Source: Paramecium pentaurelia
Lineage: Eukaryota; Ciliophora; Oligohymenophorea; Peniculida; Parameciidae
Direction: 5' to 3'
Length of the DNA stretch: 64,000 nucleotides
Assembly: GCA_905183005.1 (NCBI GenBank)
Contig: CAJJDO010000047.1
Location: 259,180 to 323,179 of the forward strand
Below are positions 1 to 10,314 of the stretch, piece after piece. A model generated the notes under the pieces. The model made no database searches. It worked only from the letters and a program-made list of their open reading frames with translations, and was not told where the DNA came from. Numbering within the stretch: the first letter of the stretch is position 1; the number at the start of each line of letters is the position of its first letter. A program made the position numbers and the translations under genes.

Positions 1-427
1 ACTTTTAAGCAATACATTTATGTCTTTGGTGGTGGTTGTGAATTTAGCTTTGGTTTCCTATTTGAAAGAAAATGATGGAGGTGATTATACTCAATTTTCA
101 TATATCACGAATATTAGCACAGCTGACCATGATAAATATAGAACTTATTTAAACCTTGCAATCTCTGCCTTTGTTTTGATGTTAGTAGGATTTCTTGCAG
201 GAATGGTATAACCATTTTTGAAACAAGCTGCTTTGGCTTATGTTATGGCATTGTTGATATTAACAGGATATGTGTGCTTATTTGCAGGAGTATTCATAAA
301 TGATACCTTCTAATACAATTTCGTTGATGGGAAATCGTTTAATTACAGTTTGGCATCATTCTTTGGAATGGGAGGAGTATTTATCTAAGGAATGGTAAAT
401 TCTTGGAGATAAAGATCTATTGATTGA
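1..427 (+). CDS. 3' end of a small multi-span membrane protein
   Basis: The reading frame is open from the window edge (frame starting at base 2) through in-frame TAA/TAG glutamine codons to TGA at 425-427, so the 5' end lies outside. About 141 residues are visible. There are three hydrophobic segments: around the first Met (FMSLVVVVNLALVSYL), in the middle (LNLAISAFVLMLVGFLAGMV) and after it (AALAYVMALLILTGYVCLFAG). A polar loop follows with Asp/Asn-rich stretches, and the tail is short and basic (NSWRQRSID). No family was recognised. Its direct neighbour is the convergent SSRP1 gene, which ends only 122 bases away. Confidence 0.7.
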
Positions 428-549
428 ATATTCATCAATTATTAATATATATTTATCATATATTTTTGTTTTTGCATAGTAAAATGATTATATGAATAAT
501 ATAGTATTTATAATAAATTGATATATATATTTTACAATTATTCATATTA

Positions 550-1936
550 TCATTTTTCTTTTTTTGAATTACTTTAATATGAATTATTCTCATCACTTCC
601 ATTTGATTGATCATCAATATCTTCTTCTTGAAAATCGTCATCATCTTCATCTGAGTCTAAATTATTTAGGTCTTATTTGATTTTATTACTTCAAATATAT
701 AAATTATATTAACTTATGCTCTAAACTATCATCCTCATCACTGTCATTCACTTGAACACGAGGAAGTTCTTCTTATAATTTTCTAACAGCAATCTTTTTG
801 GTTGAGAAATATTAAGCTAAGTTATCTAATTCATCCTTTTCTATACTAGAAAATAATTGATTTGAATTTTTATATATGATTTTAACATCAAAGAACTTAT
901 TTAAATTTGTTGATCCAATCTATAAATTCATCATAAAATATATACTCTTTGTAAAATCACTTCTTTTATCTCTTCATGTTTTATATGAAGAACTGGTTTT
1001 TGTAGATATATTAAAGATTTCTCTAATGGGAATAAAAACCCAGAATGAGGACCTACAGAACACCTAAGACAATTTAAACCATTTTTTGTTTTAAAATTTT
1101 TGGGTGTTACAACTTTAATCCCTGTTATTTCAAATAATAATTCACAAACTGTATTATATAATGTACCTGAATATTCTTCTTTAATTAATTTCCAATCAAT
1201 ATCATCAAGTTATTATCTCTAATATTTTAGTTTAATATCAGTTTCATAATCCTTCTTAAATAGCATCACTAAATAATTGTATGCAGTTTATCCTTGTTTA
1301 AAAGGATGTTCAAGTCCAATTACAAGTGATAAATTAATTTCATCTGGCATAGGCAATAAAAATAATCTTGAGATTCCTTTATAATCAGTTGTGAATTAAT
1401 AAGTATTTCCATGAAACCGAATGTCTTTTTTAAAGAAATCCATAGTATAATGTCCCCTTTTAAATAAAATATAAAAATTACCTAGGAACAATTAGAGGAA
1501 CATCATGAATAGTAAGAATAGAGTCAGCAAAACTTTATCCAATTTTTGCTTTATCTACAATTTCATTTTATAATTTCTATTAGAATGTTGGCTCTTCTTC
1601 TTCATTATCAAGCTTTTCTTAATCTAAATCTTAATTAGATATTTTTTTTTCTTATTTGATTTTCTATTTTAATTGAAATATTTACTTATTCTTGAGGAGG
1701 AATAAAAAATCTCACTTCACATAACATATCATCACTAATTAATCATTACAGCCATACAATTCACCACAATCATCAGTTGTCATTTATAATACGATATCAT
1801 TTTTTTAAGTACTTGAATTAACTACTTTTTTAAGTGGTAATTTGATTAAATTGATCAAATTATATTTCAGAGTTAAATATTTGTCATCAACAGATGCTGA
1901 TCCCCAATTTATACCTTTTGTACATTGTTAAGACAT
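550..1936 (-). CDS. SSRP1: FACT complex subunit SSRP1/Pob3-like, no HMG box
   Basis: Joining six exons gives 421 residues. The inferred introns are 1735-1757, 1664-1685, 1457-1481, 920-945 and 689-713 (22-26 nt each). Diagnostic stretches match the SSRP1 middle domain in order: KGINWGSASV near the start, EVRFFIPPQE, the DSILTIHDVPLIVPRGHY block, FRLFLLPMP-type and GQTAYNYLVMLFKKD motifs, NCLRCSVGPHSGFLFPLEK, then FFDVKI...FSSIEKDEL. The tail is acidic (SDEDDDDFQEED). FACT moves H2A-H2B during transcription and replication. The usual N-terminal POB3_N domain is absent from this model: the first Met sits directly before KGINW. There is no HMG box, as in yeast Pob3, where Nhp6 supplies it. The upstream cyclin gene stops 44 bases before this ATG. 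Confidence 0.9.
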
Positions 1937-1980
1937 TTTAAATTAAAATAATAAATTTATATATGGGGGCATAAAAAATT

Positions 1981-3016
1981 TCAATAATTCTGATTTGGAA
2001 TTTTCTTGAATAAATTTAAATGTTTGTTTGCCTATATGAATGTTCTCAAATCTTCAATATGTCTCTCAATCCAATTAATGTTCAACTTGAAATGATTCAC
2101 ACACAACAACACAGCTTAACACATTAAATAATATTCAAATAATTACTACTCTACTCTCAATATTTTCTTCTATCATAGTTAATAAAATACAAGCCAAGGC
2201 CTTATTGCACTATGAGATCTATCTAAACTCTTAACCTATTTCCATATATAACAAATTATCTATGATTTTCTATCTCAATTATTCCACTTTCTCTTTATCA
2301 TAAATTTATTCTATTAAATCTCTTAAATCCATTAATATTCTATGCACTAATTAAGATGATGTTGTGAAACATAAACTATAATTTAATATTTAGCACATTT
2401 TTCTCTCTTATTATAAGATATCACTGTTATAATATTTTGATTGTAACACCTATATCATTTAGAAAGATTTACTTCTTAGCATAAATCATCTATATATATT
2501 GGATACAAATCAACAAGTTTTGATGAAATATAAATGCTACAACCTGATATCAATTCCAATTCTTTAAATGTTAAATGAATTGTGTTCTATAAGTATTAAT
2601 AAACTAATTCAATAGCTTTGAAAATTGTCTCAATGGTAACTTTCCTGAATTTTTTCATCTTGTATACCATCCAATCTAAAACTCTTTCTAATTGTTCTCC
2701 TGTAAAATCATGTTAATCAATATTCAATTTATTTAACTAATTTTAAATTTCATCATACTTATTATTCTATTACTAATTCATATTAATAAATTTCACATCG
2801 GAATTTATCAAAATAACTTAGAATATCTTTCTCTGACTCTTTTCCAGATCTCAATTAATAATTTATCTGTTGAAACTCTGCATTTTCAACTTATATGAGC
2901 ATTCTTCCAATGTTAACAGGAATTATTGCATTTCTTCTTTTACCCTTCTAAATTTTTATTTCCTCTTTTTATTATTTCAAAGACTTCTCCTATTAATTTA
3001 TAAATGTAAAGTTCAT
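1981..3016 (-). CDS. Cyclin-domain protein
   Basis: The protein is about 317 residues from ATG at 3016 to TGA at 1981. Two introns are clear (22 and 23 nt), plus one of 37 or 40 nt that must remove an in-frame TGA near 2160-2200; the exon sum is then a multiple of three. The N-terminal third is charged (RRNAIIPVNIGRML). The cyclin N fold follows: LDWMVYKMKKFRKVTIETIF, then LIS-CSIYISSKLVDLYPIYIDDL, which matches the helix 3-5 region of cyclins. A second helical part comes next (LNYSLCFTTSSQLVHRILMDL, ALACILL). I cannot assign a class (A, B or other). It would partner a Cdk, and a CKS1 gene lies 9 kb away. Confidence 0.7.
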
Positions 3017-3155
3017 ATTTGAAATGTCTTAAAATGCTGATCGAACTCTATTTCTAGAACTAAAAAGTAATTCTTAGTTCTATTCAATTTTGTTGTGTTT
3101 GGTATAAAAATTTTTTTAGTTCATAAAATATTTATAAATTAATAATTAACGTAAA

Positions 3156-4274
3156 ATGATCAATACTTAAATAGCCAACCTAACAAAATAATTAAAAATT
3201 AAGGATGATGCAATTCAAAAAGCATATTTAATTATTGAAGCATAATAAAAAGAGATATTGAATTTGTAATAATATTAATAATTATCTGTAACAAAATAAT
3301 CAACTACTCGTAATATAAGCAAATCAATGCATAATTTCAATTTCCAATCATAAATTGAAAATTATAAACAGGAAATTACTAACTTTCTTGAATATGAAAA
3401 AATGATTGAATACTTTTTTAATAATCAATTAAAAGATCAATAAGTTATAATAAGCAACTAAAAATTAACTTAATTAGATTTTGAATTAGAGTATTGGTAA
3501 AATTTATATTAAGAAACAATCAAAACATTAGAAAAAGCAATTAAAATAAACAATACTATTGAATAATAAAATTTAGAATTATAATAGTATTTAGAGTAAA
3601 TTGTATTTGAAAATAAACTTGCCAGATAATACATTTAATAATTAACTAAAACTGAAAATAATTCCAGCTAATAGGTTGATGTACTAGATTTTATTAGCTC
3701 TTCATCAATATAAGCATTAAATTAATCATTTTAAACATTCTCAAGTTTTATATCTGAAGTTGTATTGTGTGCCACTACAAAATTTAAATTGAAATAATAA
3801 GAGGAGACATACTAGATTTCAGATTTTAAAAAAGAGATAAAACAACTTTAATCTGCTTCTCTTTAATATGAAATATTCTTTCAAGAAATAGCTAATATAT
3901 TGGGAATCTAATAAGATTAATAATCATTTTTATAACATCAGGGTTAAATTATCAAAGAAATTAAAAGTTTACAATTCTAGACTCTAACTCAAAGAGAATC
4001 AAATAAAGAAAATGAAATGAATAATTGCAATATAAGTTAAAATGTCTAAAAATTGTCTACTATAATTAATTAATTTAATAATGTTTTCAATTAAATCGTA
4101 TAACAATTTTAGGAGGATCAAAAATTAAATGAAATATTGTCTTAAATTCATAATCTAATTAATTTGCTTTTTAATGAAATAACAGATAGTAAACTTGTTA
4201 ATGTTAAATTATTAAATGGTTTAAATAGTTCGTGCAGATAGCTCAGAAATAGTTACTAAAAAATGGTTGTTTGA
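3156..4274 (+). CDS. Coiled-coil hypothetical protein
   Basis: A single uninterrupted frame of 372 codons runs from ATG 3156 to TGA 4272-4274. It is rich in Gln, Lys, Glu, Leu and Ile. Heptad-like stretches occur around residues 15-45, 100-170 and 240-290 (for example QNLELQQYLEQIVFENKLA). There is no signal peptide, membrane span or recognised domain. It is probably a cytoskeletal or basal-body type protein, but that is inference from coiled-coil character only. It is divergent from the cyclin gene, 139 bases from its start. Confidence 0.7.
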
Positions 4275-4677
4275 TAACATTAAAAATAGGTTTTTGTATC
4301 AATTTAATATTTATAAATATTCAAAAAATATCATTTAACTTTGAAATTTTTATGAGTAATCAAATAAAGATATTTATACTCAAATATTGTTTGTTAATAA
4401 TGAAAGATATTATTTTATCCAACTATCTACTTAGCATCCTAAATTTGAATTTTTTTATTGGATAATTCCATAAATTTAAGATATTTAATAAAAATTTTTC
4501 TTTCAATTCAATAATTTAATTATTCTATTTTATTAGTTTTTAAATTAAAATAATTTATTAAGTAGAAATTTATATTTTATAATTAAATCGTTGAAATAAA
4601 AAAAAGCATCTATATGGATAAAAAATGCAGAATCGCTCAAAACTGAATTATTCAAAGCAATTCTAAATAAATAATAA
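4275..4677. other. Intergenic, AT-rich, nothing recognised
   Basis: This is an AT-rich spacer between the coiled-coil gene and the four-span membrane gene. Short open frames on both strands reflect the rarity of TGA, not coding. No repeat or RNA gene was seen. Confidence 0.6.
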
Positions 4678-5229
4678 ATGCATTCCATTTTTATCCTTTT
4701 AGGATTGATTTTCATTTGTGTGACAGAGTTTCTTGATGTTGCTTGGATGTAAGGAAGTTCAACGAAAATCAAAATTGCGTTAACATTTACAGGAAAATAT
4801 TGCATGTCTAATTTAGAATAAGAAGTATGTTAGTCTTTAGAGGAATGCAATACATATCTATGTGTTTATGAAAAATATCTTCCTCTCATGAGTGGTTTAA
4901 TTATTGGATTTGCTTTAACATCAATACTGTTAAATCTAATAATATATTAGATTATAAAGAAAATTTAGAAATAAACATTATAGATTATCAATATTATTGA
5001 TATCATTTAAAATTTGATACCATTTTTAGTAACACTATTTGTTTTTGTCAATATTTTGATTTTAGATTGTACTTATAAAGAATGGGACTTCAAGGTTGCA
5101 ACTATAATTTTATTGGTTTTAAGCTGTTCTTGTTTTATTACTTCCTTTTATTTCCTTCTAAAGAATACGATTAAAAAAAGAAACCTCAAACAAAGAATTG
5201 AGTAGCCTTTGATGGATTAAAATTAATGA
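4678..5229 (+). CDS. Four-span membrane protein, cysteine-containing loop
   Basis: This is an intronless frame of 183 residues from ATG 4678 to TGA 5227-5229. An N-terminal hydrophobic segment (MHSIFILLGLIFICVTEF) could be a signal peptide or TM1. It is followed by a loop with four cysteines (KYCMSN, VCQSLEECNTYLC). Three more hydrophobic helices follow: LMSGLIIGFALTSILLNLII, LIPFLVTLFVFVNILIL and VATIILLVLSCSCFITSFYF. The basic tail is KKRNLKQRIEQ. The topology recalls tetraspan proteins, but there is no CCG motif, so no family is assigned. Small four-span proteins like this are common in ciliates. Confidence 0.65.
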
Positions 5230-5383
5230 ACAATTTTTCATGTTTATTTATCATTTAAATAATCCATTAATCGTATTAATATTTGAAAAAATTATTATAT
5301 AATTAATATTTATATCTAAAATTGTATCTTTAAGCCAAGAACATAAAAAAATCTAATTAAGAAGGAAAATTGAAGCAAAGAAA

Positions 5384-5578
5384 ATGTTTAATTTAAAATT
5401 GAAGAAATAAATTAACGTCGATTAACAAGTAGTTTTGGTTAATATCTTCATTAATCAATTCATATCAATCGATTAGTAAAAATTTAAGGATAATTATAAA
5501 AGTTAATACGCATAAAAAAGAACTTGTGAGACTATCAGTCAATTATTAGCAGTTATAGAAAAAGATGGAACCTAATGA
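5384..5578 (+). CDS. Small ORF, 64 residues, uncertain
   Basis: ATG 5384 to TGA 5576-5578 encodes a 64-residue helical, Gln/Lys-rich peptide (KLKKQINVDQQVVLVNIF at the start, QLLAVIEKDGTQ at the end). The hydrophobic-polar pattern resembles short coiled-coil subunits such as the BRK1/WASHC3 type, but the match is too weak to name. An alternative frame overlaps its 3' half. It lies just before the repeat region. Confidence 0.35.
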
Positions 5579-7613
5579 TGATTATAATTTTATATATTCA
5601 CCATATGATAATTTAAATTAATTGAAACGTAAATATAACTTTTAAATAATAATAATTTTTAATTTTATTATGTATTTTATTTATAATTCCAACCGAATTC
5701 TAATTCAAATTTTCCTGATTCAGAAGATATTAAACATTTTAATTATTAACAAATCATAATCATTAATCAAAGTTATTATAATTTTATGAATATGGTTAAT
5801 ATTTGACAAACATTTATTAATTATATTCATAATCAGATTTATTATAATTGAAAGAATATCGTTAATATTTGACAAATAATTATATTAATTATATATAATC
5901 ATTAATCAAAATTATTATAAGTTTATGAATATGGTTATTATTTGACAAATAATTTTATTAATTATTTACTAATCATCATAATCATTAATCAAAATTATTA
6001 TTATTGAAAGAATTCTTTTAATATTTGACATTACATTTATAATTATTTAATAATCAAAATTATTAATCAAAGTTATTATAATTGTAAGAATACTTGTAAT
6101 ATTATACGATTATACATTTTAATTATTTACAAATCATTATCATTAATCAAAGTTATGATAATTGAAAAAAAACATTTAAAATTTGATAAGCAAAACCTCT
6201 TTAAAAATACTCTATTCATTTAAATACTCTTAACCATTTAATTTATTTTATCAAGATGTCTAATATATATTTTATTACTTTTTTTAAGTGAAATTACTAA
6301 ATTTTTAATATTTGATTTGTTTTTAAAACAGTTTACTGATTGTAGTGTAATATTCTTAAATTTATAATAATATATTACTAATGAATAAATTATTTGTAAA
6401 TTTGACAAAAAAAAAACTTTTAAGAAAAAGAATAAACTCATCAAATAAAAATACTATAATAATTTTATTAACAAGGTTTCGCTTACTACTAAAAATCAAT
6501 TTATATTTCTAAAAGAAGGTGTATTATCTACTTTCTCAAAAGATTTATATATAATATTTTTGATTTTGAAAAAAACATTTATAATATAATAATGTAATAA
6601 ATTATTGGTATAGCTTTGATTTTAGTNTGATAATTTAAATTAATTGAAACGTAAATATAACTTTTAAATAATAATAATTTTTAATTTTATTATGTATTTT
6701 ATTTATAATTCCAACCGAATTCTAATTCAAATTTTCCTGATTCAGAAGATATTAAACATTTTAATTATTAACAAATCATAATCATTAATCAAAGTTATTA
6801 TAATTTTATGAATATGGTTAATATTTGACAAACATTTATTAATTATATTCATAATCAGATTTATTATAATTGAAAGAATATCGTTAATATTTGACAAATA
6901 ATTATATTAATTATATATAATCATTAATCAAAATTATTATAAGTTTATGAATATGGTTATTATTTGACAAATAATTTTATTAATTATTTACTAATCATCA
7001 TAATCATTAATCAAAATTATTATTATTGAAAGAATTCTTTTAATATTTGACATTACATTTATAATTATTTAATAATCAAAATTATTAATCAAAGTTATTA
7101 TAATTGTAAGAATACTTGTAATATTATACGATTATACATTTTAATTATTTACAAATCATTATCATTAATCAAAGTTATGATAATTGAAAAAAAACATTTA
7201 AAATTTGATAAGCAAAACCTCTTTAAAAATACTCTATTCATTTAAATACTCTTAACCATTTAATTTATTTTATCAAGATGTCTAATATATATTTTATTAC
7301 TTTTTTTAAGTGAAATTACTAAATTTTTAATATTTGATTTGTTTTTAAAACAGTTTACTGATTGTAGTGTAATATTCTTAAATTTATAATAATATATTAC
7401 TAATGAATAAATTATTTGTAAATTTGACAAAAAAAAAACTTTTAAGAAAAAGAATAAACTCATCAAATAAAAATACTATAATAATTTTATTAACAAGGTT
7501 TCGCTTACTACTAAAAATCAATTTATATTTCTAAAAGAAGGTGTATTATCTACTTTCTCAAAAGATTTATATATAATATTTTTGATTTTGAAAAAAACAT
7601 TTATAATATAATA
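5579..7613. repeat. AT-rich repeat region: 1021-bp segment duplicated head-to-tail across a single N
   Basis: Bases 5606-6626 and 6628-7648 are the same 1021-base sequence as far as I can compare by eye, separated by one N at 6627. The left copy ends inside the start of the C39-like gene (its ATG would be at 6592) and the right copy continues into that whole gene. Two contigs that overlap by 1021 bases but were scaffolded with a placeholder N would look exactly like this. The real locus probably holds one copy. No coding was found apart from the start of that gene. Confidence 0.85.
5750..6200. repeat. Degenerate ~75-bp tandem repeat, about six units (again at 6772-7222)
   Basis: A unit recurs about every 63-84 bases. 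It contains an ATTAATCAAAGTTATTATAA-like block, a GAATATGG or GAATA core, a TTAATATTTGACAAA block, and an ATTAATTAT spacer. Starts are near 5765, 5828, 5897, 5982, 6060 and 6140. Units differ by scattered substitutions and small indels, so this is an old, diverged satellite. Function is unknown. Confidence 0.7.
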
Positions 7614-8173
7614 ATGTAATAAATTATTGGTATAGCTTTGATTTTAGTTTTTGTGAATGGAAAAATTTATACTTCGTACAAACAGTGCGATAATACATGG
7701 GGATCAGATAAATTAGGGACAGGATCAAGCACAATTTGTTCAAACGGAAGTTTGATTTCATCGATCGCCATGATATTCAACACATATGGAATAACAACAG
7801 ATGGGATCACAACTCCAAGAACAATGAATTCATGGTTAAAGAGGAACAATGGTTATGCTTCTGGAGATCTTTTTATTTGGTCTTCAATATAGGACTTTGG
7901 ATTTGTTTATTAAGGGAAATTCTCAGCTTCTTAAGCGAAAAGTATTTTGATTGAATTATATAAGTGAAATTTGACAGTGGAGACCATGTGATTCTTGGAG
8001 TAAATGATGGATCTCATTATGTTTTGATGACATCGTATTCTGGAGATACTTTTAATGTTAACGATCCAGGATATTCAAAGACGAGTTACCCATAGAATTC
8101 TGTGATTTATGCTCCTATTTATACTTATAGTAAAGTGAGTTATTTCAAGAATCATATTTTGAAGTTGGAATGA
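7614..8173 (+). CDS. Secreted C39-like (PF13529-type) peptidase homologue, catalytic Cys apparently Ser
   Basis: Two exons (intron 7942-7964, 23 nt) give 178 residues. MQQIIGIALILVFVNGKIYT is a signal peptide. It is followed by the family pattern: QCDNTWGSDKLG, then TICSNGSLISSIAMIFNTYG, and near the end GSHYVLMTSYSG and FNVNDPG. In C39-like proteins the active residues are a Cys in a GC(A/L)-type turn, a His in H-(W/Y)-VL, and an Asp in NDPG. Here the His and Asp are present, but the turn reads NGS, so the catalytic Cys looks replaced by Ser. A Cys two residues upstream of that turn (TIC) could not easily substitute. It is possibly a secreted or lysosomal pseudoenzyme. The start codon lies in the duplicated segment. 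Confidence 0.75.
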
Positions 8174-8283
8174 TTAATATTAATAATTTAATTAGAATTT
8201 ATCATAAGATGATTCTTGTTGAAAAGCAATGGATAATAGATTAGAAGAAAAATTGAAAAGAATTAATATATATTATTAATTAA

Positions 8284-9446
8284 ATGAATAATAATTCAAG
8301 AGATCCACCTAGCAAAATATTGCTTCTTGTAATTACATAATTATCTCCAACATTTCCTTTGTGTAATGATCTGCTATTTGAACAATTTGCAAAATACGGG
8401 GATATCAAAAAGATTCTTATTTTCGAAAGAGGTAAAGCAAACAAGGCATTTGTGGAATATTATGATATAAAAGATGCAATTGAAGCAAGGAAAGATAAAA
8501 TAGGTAAATATTTGGCTGAGGGGGAAGGAAAGTATTTTGTGCTTATATATTTAGATTAACAATACATTTTTCTCGTCTGAAAAATTTAGATTTGGAAGTA
8601 GTTGACAAATCTCGAGGAACCGACTATACCTAAACAAGCAGCACTAATTCAGATGTAGTGAAACATTCAAACACAGATGATCCAAATATATTGAGATAAC
8701 AATTAGATCAATTTACTCGAACATTTACTTAAACTCCACAAAGGAATATGAGTCCATAAAGGAATGAAGAGATTAATAACTTATTAAATTCAGATTCAGA
8801 AGATGAGGCTAAGGATGTTTTAAAATAAAAAACTTCTTCAAGCCCTGAAATTTCTGAAGATGTTTAAAATATGATCGCTCAAAAACCATCCAAAATTATT
8901 AAAATACAATCTATTGATGAAAGAGTAACTGCTAAGATGTTATATAATATTTTTAATAAATTTGGCAACATCGAAGAAATATTATATGAAAAGCAGTTTA
9001 AAAGAGTGTTTATAAGATATTAAACAGTAGAGTTTGCTTAAATTGCTAAAGAATACTTAAACAATATCACATTTTTTGATCAATAAGTAATCATTATTTT
9101 AACTAAAATAGTGGCGTATAACATACATCCCATTATTTTAATTACAACCAACGACTATTAAAGATGAATACATGATTTATTACAATCCAAATGGACCAAA
9201 AGTAATTGCTCCACTCTCTAAGACTATTATTTTGAGTGGTGTTTCTGAGCCAATGGAGATATCAGAGATGATTCGATTAGTTGTCAAAGTTACAGGTAAT
9301 TATTGATTATCAAAATAGAAATTAAAATTATTTCCTCTGATAGTTTGGAAATCAGCATGTTAAATATCTCAGAAACTCTAAAAATCATAGCTGTATTCTC
9401 TGATTACGAATTCAAAAATCAAAAGCTAGTTATATCAATGAAATGA
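8284..9446 (+). CDS. RNA-binding protein with RRM domains (PTB/hnRNP-L-like)
   Basis: Four exons (introns 8532-8554, 9087-9111, 9296-9318; 23-25 nt) give 363 residues. An RRM near residues 10-90 shows ITQLSPTFPLCNDLLFEQFAKYGDIKKIL-type order (read as CNDLLFEQFAKYGDIKKI) and AFVEYYDIKDAIEA. After a Ser/Asp/Gln linker, a second begins KIIKIQSIDERVTAKMLYNI and ends RVFIRYQTVEFAQIA. A third, more diverged, starts TIILSGVSEPMEISEMIRLV. The weak RNP motifs and the spacing suit the PTB/hnRNP-L group, which binds pyrimidine-rich RNA for splicing or transport. The assignment to that group is inference. It follows the C39-like gene on the same strand by 110 bases. Confidence 0.75.
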
Positions 9447-10314
9447 ATCTAGTTTAAATCATATTGTAATATAATCTAGATCTCTTAATAAATTTATTAA
9501 TATATATTTTATAACACCTAGAAAATATTACTAAACTTAGCTGTCCAACAAGAAAAATCAAATTAAATCTACTAACATAACCAATGTATCAATATCTAGA
9601 ATTTAAAATTCTTGAATATTATCCAATAGTATTAGTATTATGATGTTAATTGTTATTTTTTAATTTTGAAATAGAGGAATAATGATTTTCCAGTAATTTA
9701 GAAACATGAGAAATTCATAATCATTTCTTCAAAAGGATTATTCAAATTAGATCTTAATCTCAAAATAATAAGAACTGGAATAAAAAACCTTTAATAGGAT
9801 AATCAATTAATATGATAGTCATTTAGTAATAGATATTTGGAATATATTTTTACATTATCACTCCAATAATTAAGATTTAATTTTAGAATCAAGGATAATA
9901 TTAAGATATAGAACATATTAATATTCGCTTATTAGGTTTGGTCGAAAAAATAATTTATATTAGCATTTTAGTCGAATTCTAAGAAGATGGTAGCTATTTG
10001 TGATGAATAATTCGGATTAGATTATTCATATCCTTTATAATTTAATAGATTAATACTAATTAGAATGTATTTATTATATTATAAAACGATTATTTTTTTT
10101 CTTATATTATTCTATGCAAGCAATGAAATTTAATTGATAAGCTATTTAAATAATAGTAAATGAATCTAAAACTTTTTATGTTAATAAACCAGACTCTACC
10201 TACTTAATAATTACTTAAATTGGATTAAACTAAAGTAAAGAAAAGATTAATTTACAAAAGAAAAGCAACGCAAACTCTAAACTTGATATGAATAAAAATT
10301 TATTTATTTATATA
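9447..10314 (+). pseudogene. Possible decayed coding stretch, no start codon
   Basis: Continuing in the same frame after the RRM gene stop, the sequence is open to a TGA near 9812 and open again to TGA near 10158. It has protein-like composition (VIQKHEKFIIISSKGLFKLD; FAYQVWSKKQFILAFQSNSK). There is no ATG at the front and no usable GT...AG pair around the internal TGA. It may be the remnant of a gene or chance openness, since with one stop codon a random AT-rich frame can easily run 100 codons. Bases from about 10160 to 10314 hold nothing recognisable. Confidence 0.3.

Noticed and set aside
4545..4805. Minus-strand ORF of 86 residues
   Set aside because: It overlaps the well-formed four-span membrane protein gene on plus and has no protein-like features of its own.
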